A stretch of DNA of 64,000 bases from Sulfopaludibacter sp035606355. GTDB taxonomy: Bacteria; Acidobacteriota; Terriglobia; Bryobacterales; Bryobacteraceae. The notes under the pieces were generated by a model. The model worked only from the letters and a program-made list of their open reading frames with translations, ran no database searches and was not told the origin of the DNA. Position 1 is the first letter of the stretch. Each line of letters starts with the position of its first letter. This document shows, in pieces, positions 33,176 through 42,703 of this stretch. The stretch is from positions 310,001 through 374,000 of the forward strand of contig DATNFO010000041.1 of assembly GCA_035606355.1 (NCBI GenBank), in the 5' to 3' direction. The translations under genes and the position numbers were made by a program.

Positions 33176-33199
33176 AAAACCGAAAGATGTTTCGGTTTT
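33176..33199 (+). terminator. Second, near-identical hairpin
   Basis: AAAACCGAAA (33176-33185) and TTTCGGTTTT (33190-33199) pair around a GATG loop, followed by GCGTTTACC. It closely copies the palindrome 60 bp upstream, so it is either a tandem terminator duplication or part of a short repeat family. Confidence 0.5.
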
Positions 33200-33266
33200 G
33201 CGTTTACCTTTGGGTAAGGGGCCTTTTGGGCGTTTGTTCTCGTCGCGATGCATTCGCCTTTCGATG

Positions 33267-33434
33267 CACCTTTTACCGCTTCCTTACGGTCGCGGCTCCG
33301 TTAGGGTCCAAACCGGGGACATGGGTGACACTTCTATCCGGGGACATGGTGACAGTCGATAGGGTTTGAGAATTTTGGGTTCTCAGAATCAACTACATAC
33401 GGAGCCGTGACCGTTAGGGAGCGGTGAAAGGTGC
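33267..33434. repeat. Dispersed palindromic element enclosing possible IS-end remnants
   Basis: Arms at 33267-33303 (CACCTTTTACCGCTTCC...) and 33399-33434 (ACGGAGCCGTGACCGTTAGG...) are inverted relative to each other and match the hairpin arms at 26784-26871. Between them lie two direct copies of CCGGGGACATGGGTGACA-like sequence (33313-33330 and 33338-33354), which look like insertion-sequence ends. No transposase frame remains. The gap 33092-33546 has no credible gene. Confidence 0.65.
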
Positions 33435-33546
33435 CGGGATGCGTTTCCCTGGCTTTATGATGGCACGGGGTTGTGCTCGATTCGGCGTACCGGCTCGTAA
33501 GTGATTGGCGGGAAGACGCCAAATTCTTGTGAATGCCTGGCGACGT

Positions 33547-35016
33547 CTACTTCAGCAGGTTGGAGCTGCGATTCGCGAAGTCCAGGACCCAGTTCGGGAA
33601 GATCCCCAGGAACAGCGTGCCTAATGCCGGCAGAATCAGAGCTGCCCGCAGGCCGGCGCCCAGGGGCTCGGCAGCATTGGCGGCTTCGCTCGGCTCGCGC
33701 ATGTACATCATCACCAGAATCCGCAAGTAGTAATAGGCGGCGACGGCGCTATTCAGAAGGCCCAGCACGGTCAGCCAAACCAAGTGCGATTCCAGAGCGG
33801 CGCGGAAGATGTAGAACTTTCCGAAGAATCCGCCTGTCAGCGGCACGCCGATCAGCGAGAGCAGGAAAATGGCCAGCATAGCCGCGGTCATGGGCTGCCG
33901 CTGGGCAAGACCCGAGAAGTCCTCGATGCTCTGATACTTCTCGCCGCGTCCGGAAAGATGGCTGACCACCGCGAAGGCTCCGATGTTCATAAAGGCATAC
34001 GCCGCCAGGTAGAACATGGCAGATGCCACGCCGATTTCGCTGCGCGCCGTCAGCGCCACCAGCACGTAGCCGGCGTGCGCGATGGAGCTGTAAGCCAACA
34101 TTCGCTTGATGTTCTGCTGCAACAGGGCGGCGAAGTTGCCGATGGTCATGGAGAGGAGAGCAACGCCCCAGACCAAAGGCTCCCACCCACTGCCGATCGG
34201 CTCGAATGCCGTCATGAAAATGCGCAGGAAAATAGCAAACGCCGCCGCCTTCGGTCCGGCGGAGAGAAACGCGCTGACCGGAGTGGGCGCGCCCTGGTAA
34301 ACGTCGGGCGCCCAGACCTGGAACGGCGCCGCGGAAATCTTGAACGCCAGCCCGACGAAGATCAGGGCGGCGGCGACTCCCACAAAGATCGGCGACGGCG
34401 CATCCGGACCTGCCTGATTCATGCGAATCACAGCCAGGTTGGTGCTCTGGGTGGCGCCGTAGATCAACGCAACTCCGTACAGGAAGAACCCGGTGGCGAA
34501 GGAGCCCAACAGGAAGTACTTCAGCGCCGATTCGTTGGCGCGTTTGTCATCGCGCAGGTAGCCCGCGAGGATGTAACTCGCGATGGACGAAATTTCAAGG
34601 CCGATGAAGATAATGATCAGATCGTTCGCCGCGGCCATGATGGACTGACCCGCGATGGAGAAGAGCAACAGCGCGTGGAACTCGCTGGTCTCGGCTTCCT
34701 GCTTTGCCAGGAAGCGGTAGCTCGGCAGCACCGTCAGAATGCCCACCACCATCACGAGCACGCGGAAAAATGTCGCGAAGCCGTCCACCCATAGCATGCC
34801 GCCGAAGGCCGGTCCCGCGTGTTGATAAGCGTAGATGGATGCGCCGATGCCGCCGATGAGCGTCAGCAGGCTGATATGGCCGAAGGCGTAGCTGCCGCGC
34901 TTATTGAGTATCGGATCGAGCACCATCATGAGGGTGCCCATGACCACCAGAATGATCTCCGGCAGGAAGCGGATCGCGTCCGCCGGATTCATGGTCGGCA
35001 TGATGCTAGCGCCCAT
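33547..35016 (-). CDS. nuoN: NADH-quinone oxidoreductase subunit N
   Basis: About 489 residues, an antiporter-like membrane subunit of complex I with ~14 helices. It has the conserved core with broken-helix and Lys segments (SALKYFLLGSFATGFFLYG, FKISAAPFQVWAPDVYQGAP, LAYSSIAHAGYVL). It takes part in proton translocation in the distal membrane arm. GGAGG 6 nt upstream fixes ATG 35016, which overlaps the nuoM stop by 11 nt; a TTG two codons upstream is less likely. It is the last gene of the nuo operon. Confidence 0.95.
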   Translation of the reverse strand: MGASIMPTMNPADAIRFLPEIILVVMGTLMMVLDPILNKRGSYAFGHISLLTLIGGIGASIYAYQHAGPAFGGMLWVDGFATFFRVLVMVVGILTVLPSYRFLAKQEAETSEFHALLLFSIAGQSIMAAANDLIIIFIGLEISSIASYILAGYLRDDKRANESALKYFLLGSFATGFFLYGVALIYGATQSTNLAVIRMNQAGPDAPSPIFVGVAAALIFVGLAFKISAAPFQVWAPDVYQGAPTPVSAFLSAGPKAAAFAIFLRIFMTAFEPIGSGWEPLVWGVALLSMTIGNFAALLQQNIKRMLAYSSIAHAGYVLVALTARSEIGVASAMFYLAAYAFMNIGAFAVVSHLSGRGEKYQSIEDFSGLAQRQPMTAAMLAIFLLSLIGVPLTGGFFGKFYIFRAALESHLVWLTVLGLLNSAVAAYYYLRILVMMYMREPSEAANAAEPLGAGLRAALILPALGTLFLGIFPNWVLDFANRSSNLLK

Positions 35017-36541
35017 TGGCAACCTCCAGCGAGGCGGGCCGGCGCAACTCCACCCGGAAGGGAACGTTGATCTGTGTCTGCTTGAGCACCTGCGCGGTCA
35101 CGTTGCTGACCGGCGGCAGGAACGATTGGGAGTAGACGCCCATCCACACCATCATCGCGATGAGCGGGACCATCGCGGCCCATTCGCGCCCTTTCATATC
35201 GAAAACGTGCGACCCGACTTCGTGATTCGCCTCGCCGAAGAAGACACGCTGGTAAAGCCAGAGCATATAGCAGGCGGAAAGAATCACGCCAATGGAGGCG
35301 AAGATCGCCCATTTGTAATTGGCGATTGCCGTGCCCTGCAGCACCAGGAATTCGCCGACGAAATTGTTGAGCAGCGGAAGCCCGATACTCGCCAGTGTGG
35401 TGATCAGAAAGGCGGTGGAAAGCCACGGCGCCACCGTCGCCACCCCGCCGTAATCCTTGATCTCCAGCGAGTGACGGCGCTCATACAGCAGGCCGACAAC
35501 AACGAACAGCGCGCCGGTCGAGATGCCGTGGTTCAGCATCTGATAAACCGCGCCATCCATGCCCTGCTGCGTGAAGGAAAAGATGCCGAGGACCACAAAG
35601 CCCAAGTGGCTGACCGAAGAGTACGCCACCAGCTTCTTCATGTTCGGCTGCACCATGGCAACCAGCGCGCCGTAGATGATTCCGATGATCGCCAGCACGG
35701 CGATCCACGGTGCGCACTGGCGCGCGGCGCTGGGGAACAACGGCAGGCAGAAGTGAAGGATTCCGTACGTGCCCATCTTCAGCATGACGGCTGCCAGCAT
35801 GACGGAGCCGGCGGTGGGAGCTTCCACGTGCGCGTCGGGCAGCCAGGTGTGCAGCGGGAAGAGCGGCACCTTGATGGCGAACGCGAGGAAGAACGCCAAA
35901 AAGAGCAGCAACTGTTCATTGGGCGCGAAGGTGAGGCGACCGGTAGCGAGCTGATCCAGGATGGCCGGATAACTGAAGGTCTGAGCTTTGATGTACAGGT
36001 AGATGATGGCCGCGAGCATCAACACCGAGCCCGCCATCGTATAGAGGAAGAATTTGACCGCCGCGTAGATGCGGCGCTCATGGCCCCAGATGCCGATCAG
36101 GAAATACATCGGCACAAGCGAGATTTCCCAGAACACGTAAAACAGGAAGAGGTCCTGCGCCAGGAACACGCCGATGAGGCCGAATTCCAGCAGCAGCAGG
36201 AACGCAAAGAATTCTTTGACGCGATGTTGAATGCTCTTCCACGAGATGAGCACGCAGATGGGGGTGAGCAGCGTGGACAGCATCATCAGCCAGAAGCTCA
36301 CGCCGTTGGCGGAGATTGCGAAGTGAATGTCCGGCGAGGAGATCCAGGGCACATCGACCATGAACTGCTCGTGGGCGGTGGCGCGGTCAAACCAGTTCAG
36401 CAGTCCGATGGACGCAACGAAGGTAACCAGGGACACCGCGAGCGACCAGATGCGCGATGCCTGCGGATTGTTGCGCGGCAGCAGAGTCGCGACGATGAAG
36501 CCGGCAAGCGGAATAAAGAGGACCGCGGTCAGCAGATTCAT
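35006..36541 (-). CDS. nuoM: NADH-quinone oxidoreductase subunit M
   Basis: 511 residues from ATG 36541, with GGGAGG upstream and a 4-nt overlap with the nuoL stop; a longer open frame to 36721 is antisense-like arginine-rich sequence and not coding. It is an antiporter-like proton-pumping subunit with typical motifs (FYVFWEISLVPMYFLIGIWG, LFPLHTWLPDAHVEAPTAGS, LVAYSSVSHLGFVVLG). Length is normal. Translation is coupled to both neighbours. Confidence 0.96.
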   Translation of the reverse strand: MNLLTAVLFIPLAGFIVATLLPRNNPQASRIWSLAVSLVTFVASIGLLNWFDRATAHEQFMVDVPWISSPDIHFAISANGVSFWLMMLSTLLTPICVLISWKSIQHRVKEFFAFLLLLEFGLIGVFLAQDLFLFYVFWEISLVPMYFLIGIWGHERRIYAAVKFFLYTMAGSVLMLAAIIYLYIKAQTFSYPAILDQLATGRLTFAPNEQLLLFLAFFLAFAIKVPLFPLHTWLPDAHVEAPTAGSVMLAAVMLKMGTYGILHFCLPLFPSAARQCAPWIAVLAIIGIIYGALVAMVQPNMKKLVAYSSVSHLGFVVLGIFSFTQQGMDGAVYQMLNHGISTGALFVVVGLLYERRHSLEIKDYGGVATVAPWLSTAFLITTLASIGLPLLNNFVGEFLVLQGTAIANYKWAIFASIGVILSACYMLWLYQRVFFGEANHEVGSHVFDMKGREWAAMVPLIAMMVWMGVYSQSFLPPVSNVTAQVLKQTQINVPFRVELRRPASLEVANGR

Positions 36542-38391
36542 CGGAGGCCTCCCGAGAGGCTCATCGCCACGATGAGCAAGACACTGCCGAACAGAACCCA
36601 CGTCGCGTAGCTGCGAATGTTGCCGGATTGCATCTGGCGGAGGACGCCGCCGACGGCGCGGGCCGCGGTACCGACTCCGTTCACAGTGCCATCGATGAGC
36701 CCGGCATCTGCGCCGCGCCAAAGCACTACACGCGAGCCGTTGACTACGGGCTTGACCACCGTCGCGTCATACGCTTCGTCAACAAAGTACTTGTTGAGGA
36801 CCAGCTTGTATAGACCTCCGAGGCTGCCGCCTATGGAATCCGCCGTGCCGGGCTTTACGACGTACATCACATAAGCGATCAGAATGCCGAGAAGACCCGC
36901 CGCGCTGGAGATCACCATCAGCATCACATCTTCAGGCGCTTCGAGGGTAGGGAACAGCGAGCCGAGGAACTCGGGGATCTTGAACAGGAAACCGCCGCCG
37001 AGCGACAGGATCGCGAGCACGATCAGCGGACCCGTCATAACAGCGGGAGATTCGTGCGGATGTGCGTTGCCGCGGTACCGGCCGAAGAAAGTCATGAACA
37101 TCGCGCGGAAAACATAGAACGCGGTGATGCCGGCGGTCAGCGTGCCCACCCAATACATCCAGGGCGCGTGATGGTTGGCGGCGAGGAGAATGGCGTCCTT
37201 ACTGAAGAAGCCGGACGTGAACGGCACTCCGGCAATGGCCACCGCGGCGCACATCATGGTCCAGAAAGTGATCGGAATTTTGGTGCGCAGGCCGCCCATG
37301 TTGCGCATATCCTGTTCGCCCGAGAGCGCGTGGATCACACTGCCGGAACCGAGGAACAGCAGCGCTTTGAAGAACGCGTGGGTCATCAGATGATAAACCC
37401 CGGCCGAGAACGCTCCGCAGCCGACGCCGACAAACATGTAGCCGAGTTGCGAGACGGTGGAATACGCGAACACCTTCTTAATATCGTTCTGCGCCATGCC
37501 GATGGTGGCGGCGAAGAACGCGGTCGCGATACCGATGATGGCAATGGTGTCCATCGCAGCCGGCGCGTGCGTGAAGATCGGGAAGGAGCGGGCGCACATG
37601 TAAACGCCGGCGGTCACCATGGTCGCGGCGTGGATCAGGGCGGACACAGGCGTGGGACCGGCCATAGCGTCCGGCAGCCAGACGTACAGGGGAATCTGCG
37701 CCGATTTTCCGGTCGCGCCGAGTAGCAGCAGCAGCCCGATGGTGGTCAAGACGGCTTCGGAAGCGGCTGGCGCCTGGCGGAACACGGTGCCGAAATCGAG
37801 CGAGCCGAAGGTCTTGAAAATCAGGAACATGGCGAGCGAGAAACCGAAGTCGCCGATGCGGTTGACGATGAACGCCTTGTTACCCGCGTCCGTCGCGAAT
37901 TTCTTATCGAAGTAAAACCCAATGAGCAGATAGCTGCACAGGCCCACGCCTTCCCAGCCGATGAAGAGGATCAGGTAGTTCGCGCCGAGAACCAGTGTCA
38001 GCATGAAAAACATGAACAGGTTCAGGTAAGCGAAGAAGCGATAGAAACCGCCGTGATTCGGCCCATGCTCGTGGGCCATGTAGCCGACGGAGTAGATGTG
38101 GATGAGGCTGCCGATGCCGGTGACCACCATCAGCATGACGGCGGTGAGGCGGTCGACGGAGAAATCCCAGTTGACCTGAAATGCGCCGCTCTGAATCCAG
38201 GTAAAGTAATGCTCGCTATAGGCCGTATTGAGCGGCGCGAGCGCGAGCAGCGTCTTCAAGGCCCAGGCGAACGAAAGCACCACGCTGCCAATGCCGAACA
38301 CGCTGACCAGAGCTTTGGAAAAACGGCGTCCAAACAGGCCGTTGATGAGGAAGCCCGCCAGGGGAAAGATTGGTATGAGCCAGAGTTGCAT
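36538..38391 (-). CDS. nuoL: NADH-quinone oxidoreductase subunit L
   Basis: 617 residues, the largest antiporter-like subunit, with the long lateral helix expected near the C-terminus. Motifs include FIGWEGVGLCSYLLIGFYF, KSAQIPLYVWLPDAMAGPTP (lateral proton path), VFAYSTVSQLGYMFVG and FWTMMCAAVAIAGVPFTSG. The start directly abuts nuoK: the ATG at 38391 is next to the nuoK stop. It pumps protons in the distal membrane arm of complex I. Confidence 0.97.
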   Translation of the reverse strand: MQLWLIPIFPLAGFLINGLFGRRFSKALVSVFGIGSVVLSFAWALKTLLALAPLNTAYSEHYFTWIQSGAFQVNWDFSVDRLTAVMLMVVTGIGSLIHIYSVGYMAHEHGPNHGGFYRFFAYLNLFMFFMLTLVLGANYLILFIGWEGVGLCSYLLIGFYFDKKFATDAGNKAFIVNRIGDFGFSLAMFLIFKTFGSLDFGTVFRQAPAASEAVLTTIGLLLLLGATGKSAQIPLYVWLPDAMAGPTPVSALIHAATMVTAGVYMCARSFPIFTHAPAAMDTIAIIGIATAFFAATIGMAQNDIKKVFAYSTVSQLGYMFVGVGCGAFSAGVYHLMTHAFFKALLFLGSGSVIHALSGEQDMRNMGGLRTKIPITFWTMMCAAVAIAGVPFTSGFFSKDAILLAANHHAPWMYWVGTLTAGITAFYVFRAMFMTFFGRYRGNAHPHESPAVMTGPLIVLAILSLGGGFLFKIPEFLGSLFPTLEAPEDVMLMVISSAAGLLGILIAYVMYVVKPGTADSIGGSLGGLYKLVLNKYFVDEAYDATVVKPVVNGSRVVLWRGADAGLIDGTVNGVGTAARAVGGVLRQMQSGNIRSYATWVLFGSVLLIVAMSLSGGLR

Positions 38392-38700
38392 CTAGTTCTT
38401 CATCGAATCGATCGCGTCGATATTGAGTGTCGAGCGATTCTTGAACACCGTCAGAATGATTGCGAGTCCCACAGCCGCTTCCGCCGCCGCCACTACCATC
38501 ACGAAGAACGCAAACAGATGCCCGTCCACGCTCTTGAAATGATAGGAGAAGGTGATAAACGTCAGATTCACGGCGTTGAGCATCAGTTCGATGGACATGA
38601 ACACCGTGACGATGTTGCGCCGGAAGAGGAAACCGGCGACGCCGAGGGCGAAGAGCACCGCGCTCAGCGTGAGAAACCAGGAAATCGGGACGGCCGCCAT
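38392..38700 (-). CDS. nuoK: NADH-quinone oxidoreductase subunit K
   Basis: 102 residues with three membrane helices. It shows the family core GVAGFLFRRNIVTVFMSIEL (membrane Glu of the proton path) and MVVAAAEAAVGLAIILTVF (second conserved Glu). Length is typical. It abuts nuoJ and nuoL without gaps, so it is part of one transcript. Confidence 0.97.
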   Translation of the reverse strand: MAAVPISWFLTLSAVLFALGVAGFLFRRNIVTVFMSIELMLNAVNLTFITFSYHFKSVDGHLFAFFVMVVAAAEAAVGLAIILTVFKNRSTLNIDAIDSMKN

Positions 38701-39201
38701 TTAATCCATTTCCTTTCGCGCCAGCACGATGGCGCCGACGATGGCGATCAGCACCAGGATGGAAGTGATTTCGAACGGCAGCATGTACGTGGTGAATAGC
38801 GCCCGTCCGATGGCTTGAGCGGTTCCGCCGGTGAAGCCGCCGAAGGTGACTTCGACATCGCGCGGGAACAGCCGCTGCACAAAGTACGCTACCAGGCCGA
38901 GGAAGGCGATCAGCAGCGGCACACCCAGGAGGTGCACCACTACGCTACGGCCCTGTTTCACTTCCGAACCGGCGTTCAACAGCATGATGACGAAAATAAA
39001 CAGCACCATCACCGCGCCGGCGTAGACAATCACCTGCGCGGCGGCGATGAATTCAGCGCCGAGCAACAGGTAGAGGATTGCGAGCGACCCCATGACTCCG
39101 ACCAGCGAAATCGCGCTGGAGATCGGATGCGTCTGGACCACCACGTTGATCGCGCATACCACCGCGATGATCGCGAAGATCAGAAAAAGTATGACGTTCA
39201 T
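38701..39201 (-). CDS. nuoJ: NADH-quinone oxidoreductase subunit J
   Basis: 166 residues with five predicted helices from ATG 39201 (MNVILFLIFAIIAVV). The ATG overlaps the nuoH stop by 4 nt, which is why it is preferred over a longer frame to 39273. The conserved third-helix region AAAQVIVYAGAVMVLFIFVI is present. In most operons nuoI separates nuoH from nuoJ; here the two overlap directly, so nuoI is missing. Confidence 0.96.
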   Translation of the reverse strand: MNVILFLIFAIIAVVCAINVVVQTHPISSAISLVGVMGSLAILYLLLGAEFIAAAQVIVYAGAVMVLFIFVIMLLNAGSEVKQGRSVVVHLLGVPLLIAFLGLVAYFVQRLFPRDVEVTFGGFTGGTAQAIGRALFTTYMLPFEITSILVLIAIVGAIVLARKEMD

Positions 39202-40382
39202 TTCGTGAACCACGCCACCAGAAAGCCGGTGATCAGCAGATTGAGCATGGCCACCGGGAACAGGAACTTCCACGTAAAGCCCATCAGTTGGTCATAACGG
39301 AAGCGCGGCAGCGTTCCGCGAATCCACATGAAGGCGAAGAGAATCACGCCGGTTTTGCCGCAGAACCAGAAGAGCGGCAAGAGCCATTGCTGCACGATGG
39401 GCAGCACGAAGACAGCGGCAATGATGAGAAAAATGACGCCGAAGGCGGGAAAGGTGAGCTTGTCCCGTTTGCGCACAGCGTTCACGCCGTGATACAGGGC
39501 GATGAGCCCGGCGATGGCGAAAATAACCACCGGCACGAAGCTCGAGCCGTATGCCGCCGGCCATGGCGCATCCCAACCGCCGAGGAACAAGAGAGTCGCC
39601 ATGCAGCTTACAGTGATCATGTTGGCGTATTCCGCCATGAAGAAGCTGGCGAACTTCATGCTGCTGTACTCGGTATGGAAGCCGGCGACCAGCTCGTTTT
39701 CGGCTTCGGGAAGATCGAACGGCACACGATTGGTTTCCGCAAACGCAGCGATCAGGAAGATGATGAAGCTGATGATCTGCGGGAAGGGTCCGCGCAGCAG
39801 GTTCCAGTGGAGCAGGCCGCCGGCCTGCGTGCCGACCAGATCGCGGAGGCTGAGCGTATTCGACAGCAGCAAGGGCGCGGCGATGGCGATTGACATCGGC
39901 AACTCGTAGCTGATCATTTGCGCGGAACTGCGCAGGCCGCCCAGCAGCGCGTACTTATTGTTCGATGCCCAACCGGCGAGCGCGATTCCGTACACGCCCA
40001 TGGAGGACGCGGCCAGAATGAAGACGACGCCGATGTTGAGGTCCGTCAACTGCATCCAGGTGTGATAGCCGGCCACTTCAATGGTGGGGCCAAACGGGAT
40101 GACGCTGATCGAGAGGAGCGCCATGGAAACGGAGATGAAGGGAGCCGCAAGATAGAGAGGCTTGTTGACGTAGGAAGGCAGCAAGTCTTCCTTGGTGATG
40201 AGCTTGATCACATCGGCGAGCGGCTGCAAGAGACCGTGCGGGCCGACGCGGTAAGGGCCGGGGCGCACCTGTATATGGGCGATGACTTTGCGTTCCACCC
40301 ATTGCAGGTAAGCCAAGGTGGTCATGAGAACACCGAAGACCACCAGGATTTTGATCAGGCTGATGACGATGAACGAATCCAT
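39198..40382 (-). CDS. nuoH: NADH-quinone oxidoreductase subunit H
   Basis: 394 residues, the heel subunit that forms the quinone chamber together with the NuoB and NuoD proteins. Markers are QWVERKVIAHIQVRPGPYRV, GWASNNKYALLGGLRSSAQM and ETNRVPFDLPEAENELVAGF. About eight or nine helices are predicted. It abuts nuoG and overlaps nuoJ by 4 nt. All key segments look intact. Confidence 0.97.
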   Translation of the reverse strand: MDSFIVISLIKILVVFGVLMTTLAYLQWVERKVIAHIQVRPGPYRVGPHGLLQPLADVIKLITKEDLLPSYVNKPLYLAAPFISVSMALLSISVIPFGPTIEVAGYHTWMQLTDLNIGVVFILAASSMGVYGIALAGWASNNKYALLGGLRSSAQMISYELPMSIAIAAPLLLSNTLSLRDLVGTQAGGLLHWNLLRGPFPQIISFIIFLIAAFAETNRVPFDLPEAENELVAGFHTEYSSMKFASFFMAEYANMITVSCMATLLFLGGWDAPWPAAYGSSFVPVVIFAIAGLIALYHGVNAVRKRDKLTFPAFGVIFLIIAAVFVLPIVQQWLLPLFWFCGKTGVILFAFMWIRGTLPRFRYDQLMGFTWKFLFPVAMLNLLITGFLVAWFTK

Positions 40383-42677
40383 TTAGCTGCCCAAGCGGCT
40401 TTCCACAACTGAATGCAAGACTTTAGAATAGCGTCCCAGCGTGCCCGAGGAGAATAGCCCGTTGTGATCGCTGCGCACCAGGTCGGGGCGGCTCTCGACG
40501 GGGATACGGCCGTTGACGGGCATGGTCTGAGCGGCTCCGCCGGTGGCGATGGCGGCCGACGGAATATTGTAGCCGCGAACGGCTTTGCGAATCTGTTCGA
40601 AAACCACTTCCGGCACCCACGGCCCGAGCGTCTGCGCGGCTTGCATTTCGCGCGCGATGAAGCCCATGATTTCGATGTCCGGCTTGGCGCCCATGGTCTG
40701 AATGGCCTTTTTCAGGCGCTGCACTTCGCCGGTGGTATTGGTGACGGTCCCGTTCTTTTCGTAGGCGGAGGCGGCGGGCAGGACGACATCCGCCTGCTGC
40801 GCGGTCTCGGTGAGAAACATGTCCTGGACCACGAGGAAGGCCGCGTTCTTCCGCGCTCCGCTTTTATACGGGTTCGCGCCGACGACCCAGAGCACGTCGA
40901 GATTGGCGTCTAGCATCTCATCCACGTGCATGCCGGGTTGATTGGTGGGTTCAAAGCCGGGCAGCAGCTCGGGGGCGAGGCCCATGTCGATAGCGCCGCG
41001 GGAATTGGAATAATCTACGAGAGCGACGTACTTTACGGGGATGCCGAGCGATTCGCCGAACTCCACCAGGCGCGCGACATCGGCGCCCTTGAAGGAATCG
41101 TCGAACAGAATGACGAGCTCGCCTTCCCCTTTGAGTTTGTCGCGAAGCGATTCCAGCGCGGCGAAATAGTCCGCGGGTCCGGCGATTACATTGTGCAGAT
41201 GCACTGGCCTCGATGGCTCGCCCAGCGCCTTGCCGGGACCTTCGACAGGTTCCCACCGTGGACCCGCTGGTCCGGGTGAACCGGCATTGGGAGGCGTGGC
41301 CACACCACCCACCGGCATGTTGCCGGGACCGGTGCTGGTGGCGCCGGGACGGCCCTGCGGATTCGCACCGAGATCGCCGCCGACCTTCTGCGCGGGACCG
41401 CCCACGCGAATGCTCAACACGGAGTACTTGTCCTCGCGCACCGGACCGGGAGTGACGGCGTAGACGTGCGCCTGATGATGCCGGTAGTTCGCGCGAACCT
41501 GATAGGCCAGCAGCGGATGCTCCAGCGAAAGGTCCGAACCAAGCACCAGCACGGCCTTGCGCTCGTACAGGTCGGCGACGGTCGCGAGTTGGCCGGTCTT
41601 GCCGCTGAGGGCGTCGAGCAGGCTGACGACGTCGCCCGTGCGGTGATGATCGATGTTGTTCGTCTTTAGCACCTCGCGAGCGAAGCGCTGCAGATAGAAA
41701 TTCTCTTCGTTGCTGGTGTGGTTGGAGCCGATGACGCCGAATGTTCCGCCGGCGTTTGCCGTCTCAGAGAACTTCTTGCCGACAGCTTCGAGCGCTCTGC
41801 TCCAGGAGACTTCTTCGAGCTTGCCGTTGATGCGCATCATGGGGGCTTGCAAGCGGTCGGCGTTGTTATAGAAATCGAAGCCGTAGCGGCCCTTCACGCA
41901 GAGAAATTCGCCGTTGATGCCGGAGCGGTCGCGATTGTTGCCGCGCATGATTTCGTCATTGCGCGTGCCGAGCGTCGTCTTGCAGCCATCCGCGCAGTGC
42001 GTGCAGATGGTGCCGACGTGGGTCATTTCCCAGGGACGCGTCTGGTAGCGATAGATGCCGCTGGTGAGCGCGCCGACGGGGCAAATGTCGATGCAGGCGC
42101 CGCACTCGTCGCATTCCAGGTGATCGCCGACGTTGGGGGCAATTTCGGAGACCGCGCCGCGGTTCACGACGCCGAGCGCGCCGACGCCCATGCCTTCGTT
42201 ACAGATGCGGACGCAGCGGAAGCAAAGAATGCAGCGCGGCGCATCGAAAAACACGACGGGCGAATATTGTTTTTCGGGAACGTGGAGCTTGGTTTCGCTA
42301 TAACGGCTTTCGCCCGCGCCATAGCGAAACGCCATGTCCTGAAGTTCGCACTCGCCGCCTTTATCGCAGACCGGGCAATCCAGGGGGTGATTGGTGAGCA
42401 GGAACTCGAGGGTCGATTTGCGGGCCGCTGCGACTACCGGAGTTTCCGTTTTGACGACCATGCCTTCCGCCACGGGAAGCGTGCAGGCGGCCATCAGCTT
42501 GGGCATCTTCTCGACTTCCACCAGGCACATGCGGCAAGCGGCCTGCAGCGAGAGACCTTCGTAATAACAAAACGCCGGGATTTCAATGCCGACGGTCTTC
42601 GCGGCATCGATGACGAGCGTATTCGGGGCAGCTTTGACTTCCCGGCCGTCGATTGTGAGTGTTACCAAGTCAGGCAT
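40383..42677 (-). CDS. nuoG: NADH-quinone oxidoreductase subunit G with Pro/Gly-rich insert
   Basis: 764 residues, the large Fe-S subunit of the peripheral arm. The N-terminal 2Fe-2S site has Cys ~37, 48, 51 and 65. The HPLDCPVCDKGGECELQD segment carries the His/Cys cluster, then CILCFRCVRIC and CDECGACIDICPVGAL give 4Fe-4S sites, and CTHCADGC plus FLCVKGR give an N7-type site before a molybdopterin-oxidoreductase-like domain. Residues ~424-492 are an unusual Pro/Gly-rich stretch (GPGNMPVGGVATPPNAGSPG and onwards) that interrupts the fold and looks inserted. Upstream, a 140-bp gap contains a palindromic repeat. Confidence 0.95.
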   Translation of the reverse strand: MPDLVTLTIDGREVKAAPNTLVIDAAKTVGIEIPAFCYYEGLSLQAACRMCLVEVEKMPKLMAACTLPVAEGMVVKTETPVVAAARKSTLEFLLTNHPLDCPVCDKGGECELQDMAFRYGAGESRYSETKLHVPEKQYSPVVFFDAPRCILCFRCVRICNEGMGVGALGVVNRGAVSEIAPNVGDHLECDECGACIDICPVGALTSGIYRYQTRPWEMTHVGTICTHCADGCKTTLGTRNDEIMRGNNRDRSGINGEFLCVKGRYGFDFYNNADRLQAPMMRINGKLEEVSWSRALEAVGKKFSETANAGGTFGVIGSNHTSNEENFYLQRFAREVLKTNNIDHHRTGDVVSLLDALSGKTGQLATVADLYERKAVLVLGSDLSLEHPLLAYQVRANYRHHQAHVYAVTPGPVREDKYSVLSIRVGGPAQKVGGDLGANPQGRPGATSTGPGNMPVGGVATPPNAGSPGPAGPRWEPVEGPGKALGEPSRPVHLHNVIAGPADYFAALESLRDKLKGEGELVILFDDSFKGADVARLVEFGESLGIPVKYVALVDYSNSRGAIDMGLAPELLPGFEPTNQPGMHVDEMLDANLDVLWVVGANPYKSGARKNAAFLVVQDMFLTETAQQADVVLPAASAYEKNGTVTNTTGEVQRLKKAIQTMGAKPDIEIMGFIAREMQAAQTLGPWVPEVVFEQIRKAVRGYNIPSAAIATGGAAQTMPVNGRIPVESRPDLVRSDHNGLFSSGTLGRYSKVLHSVVESRLGS

Positions 42678-42703
42678 TAATACAAACCTTGGGGCAGCGT
42701 ATT

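Noticed and set aside
34904..36610. 568-codon plus-strand frame
   Set aside because: Antisense to nuoM, and dominated by His/Asp/Glu/Arg, as expected of the complement of membrane-protein codons.
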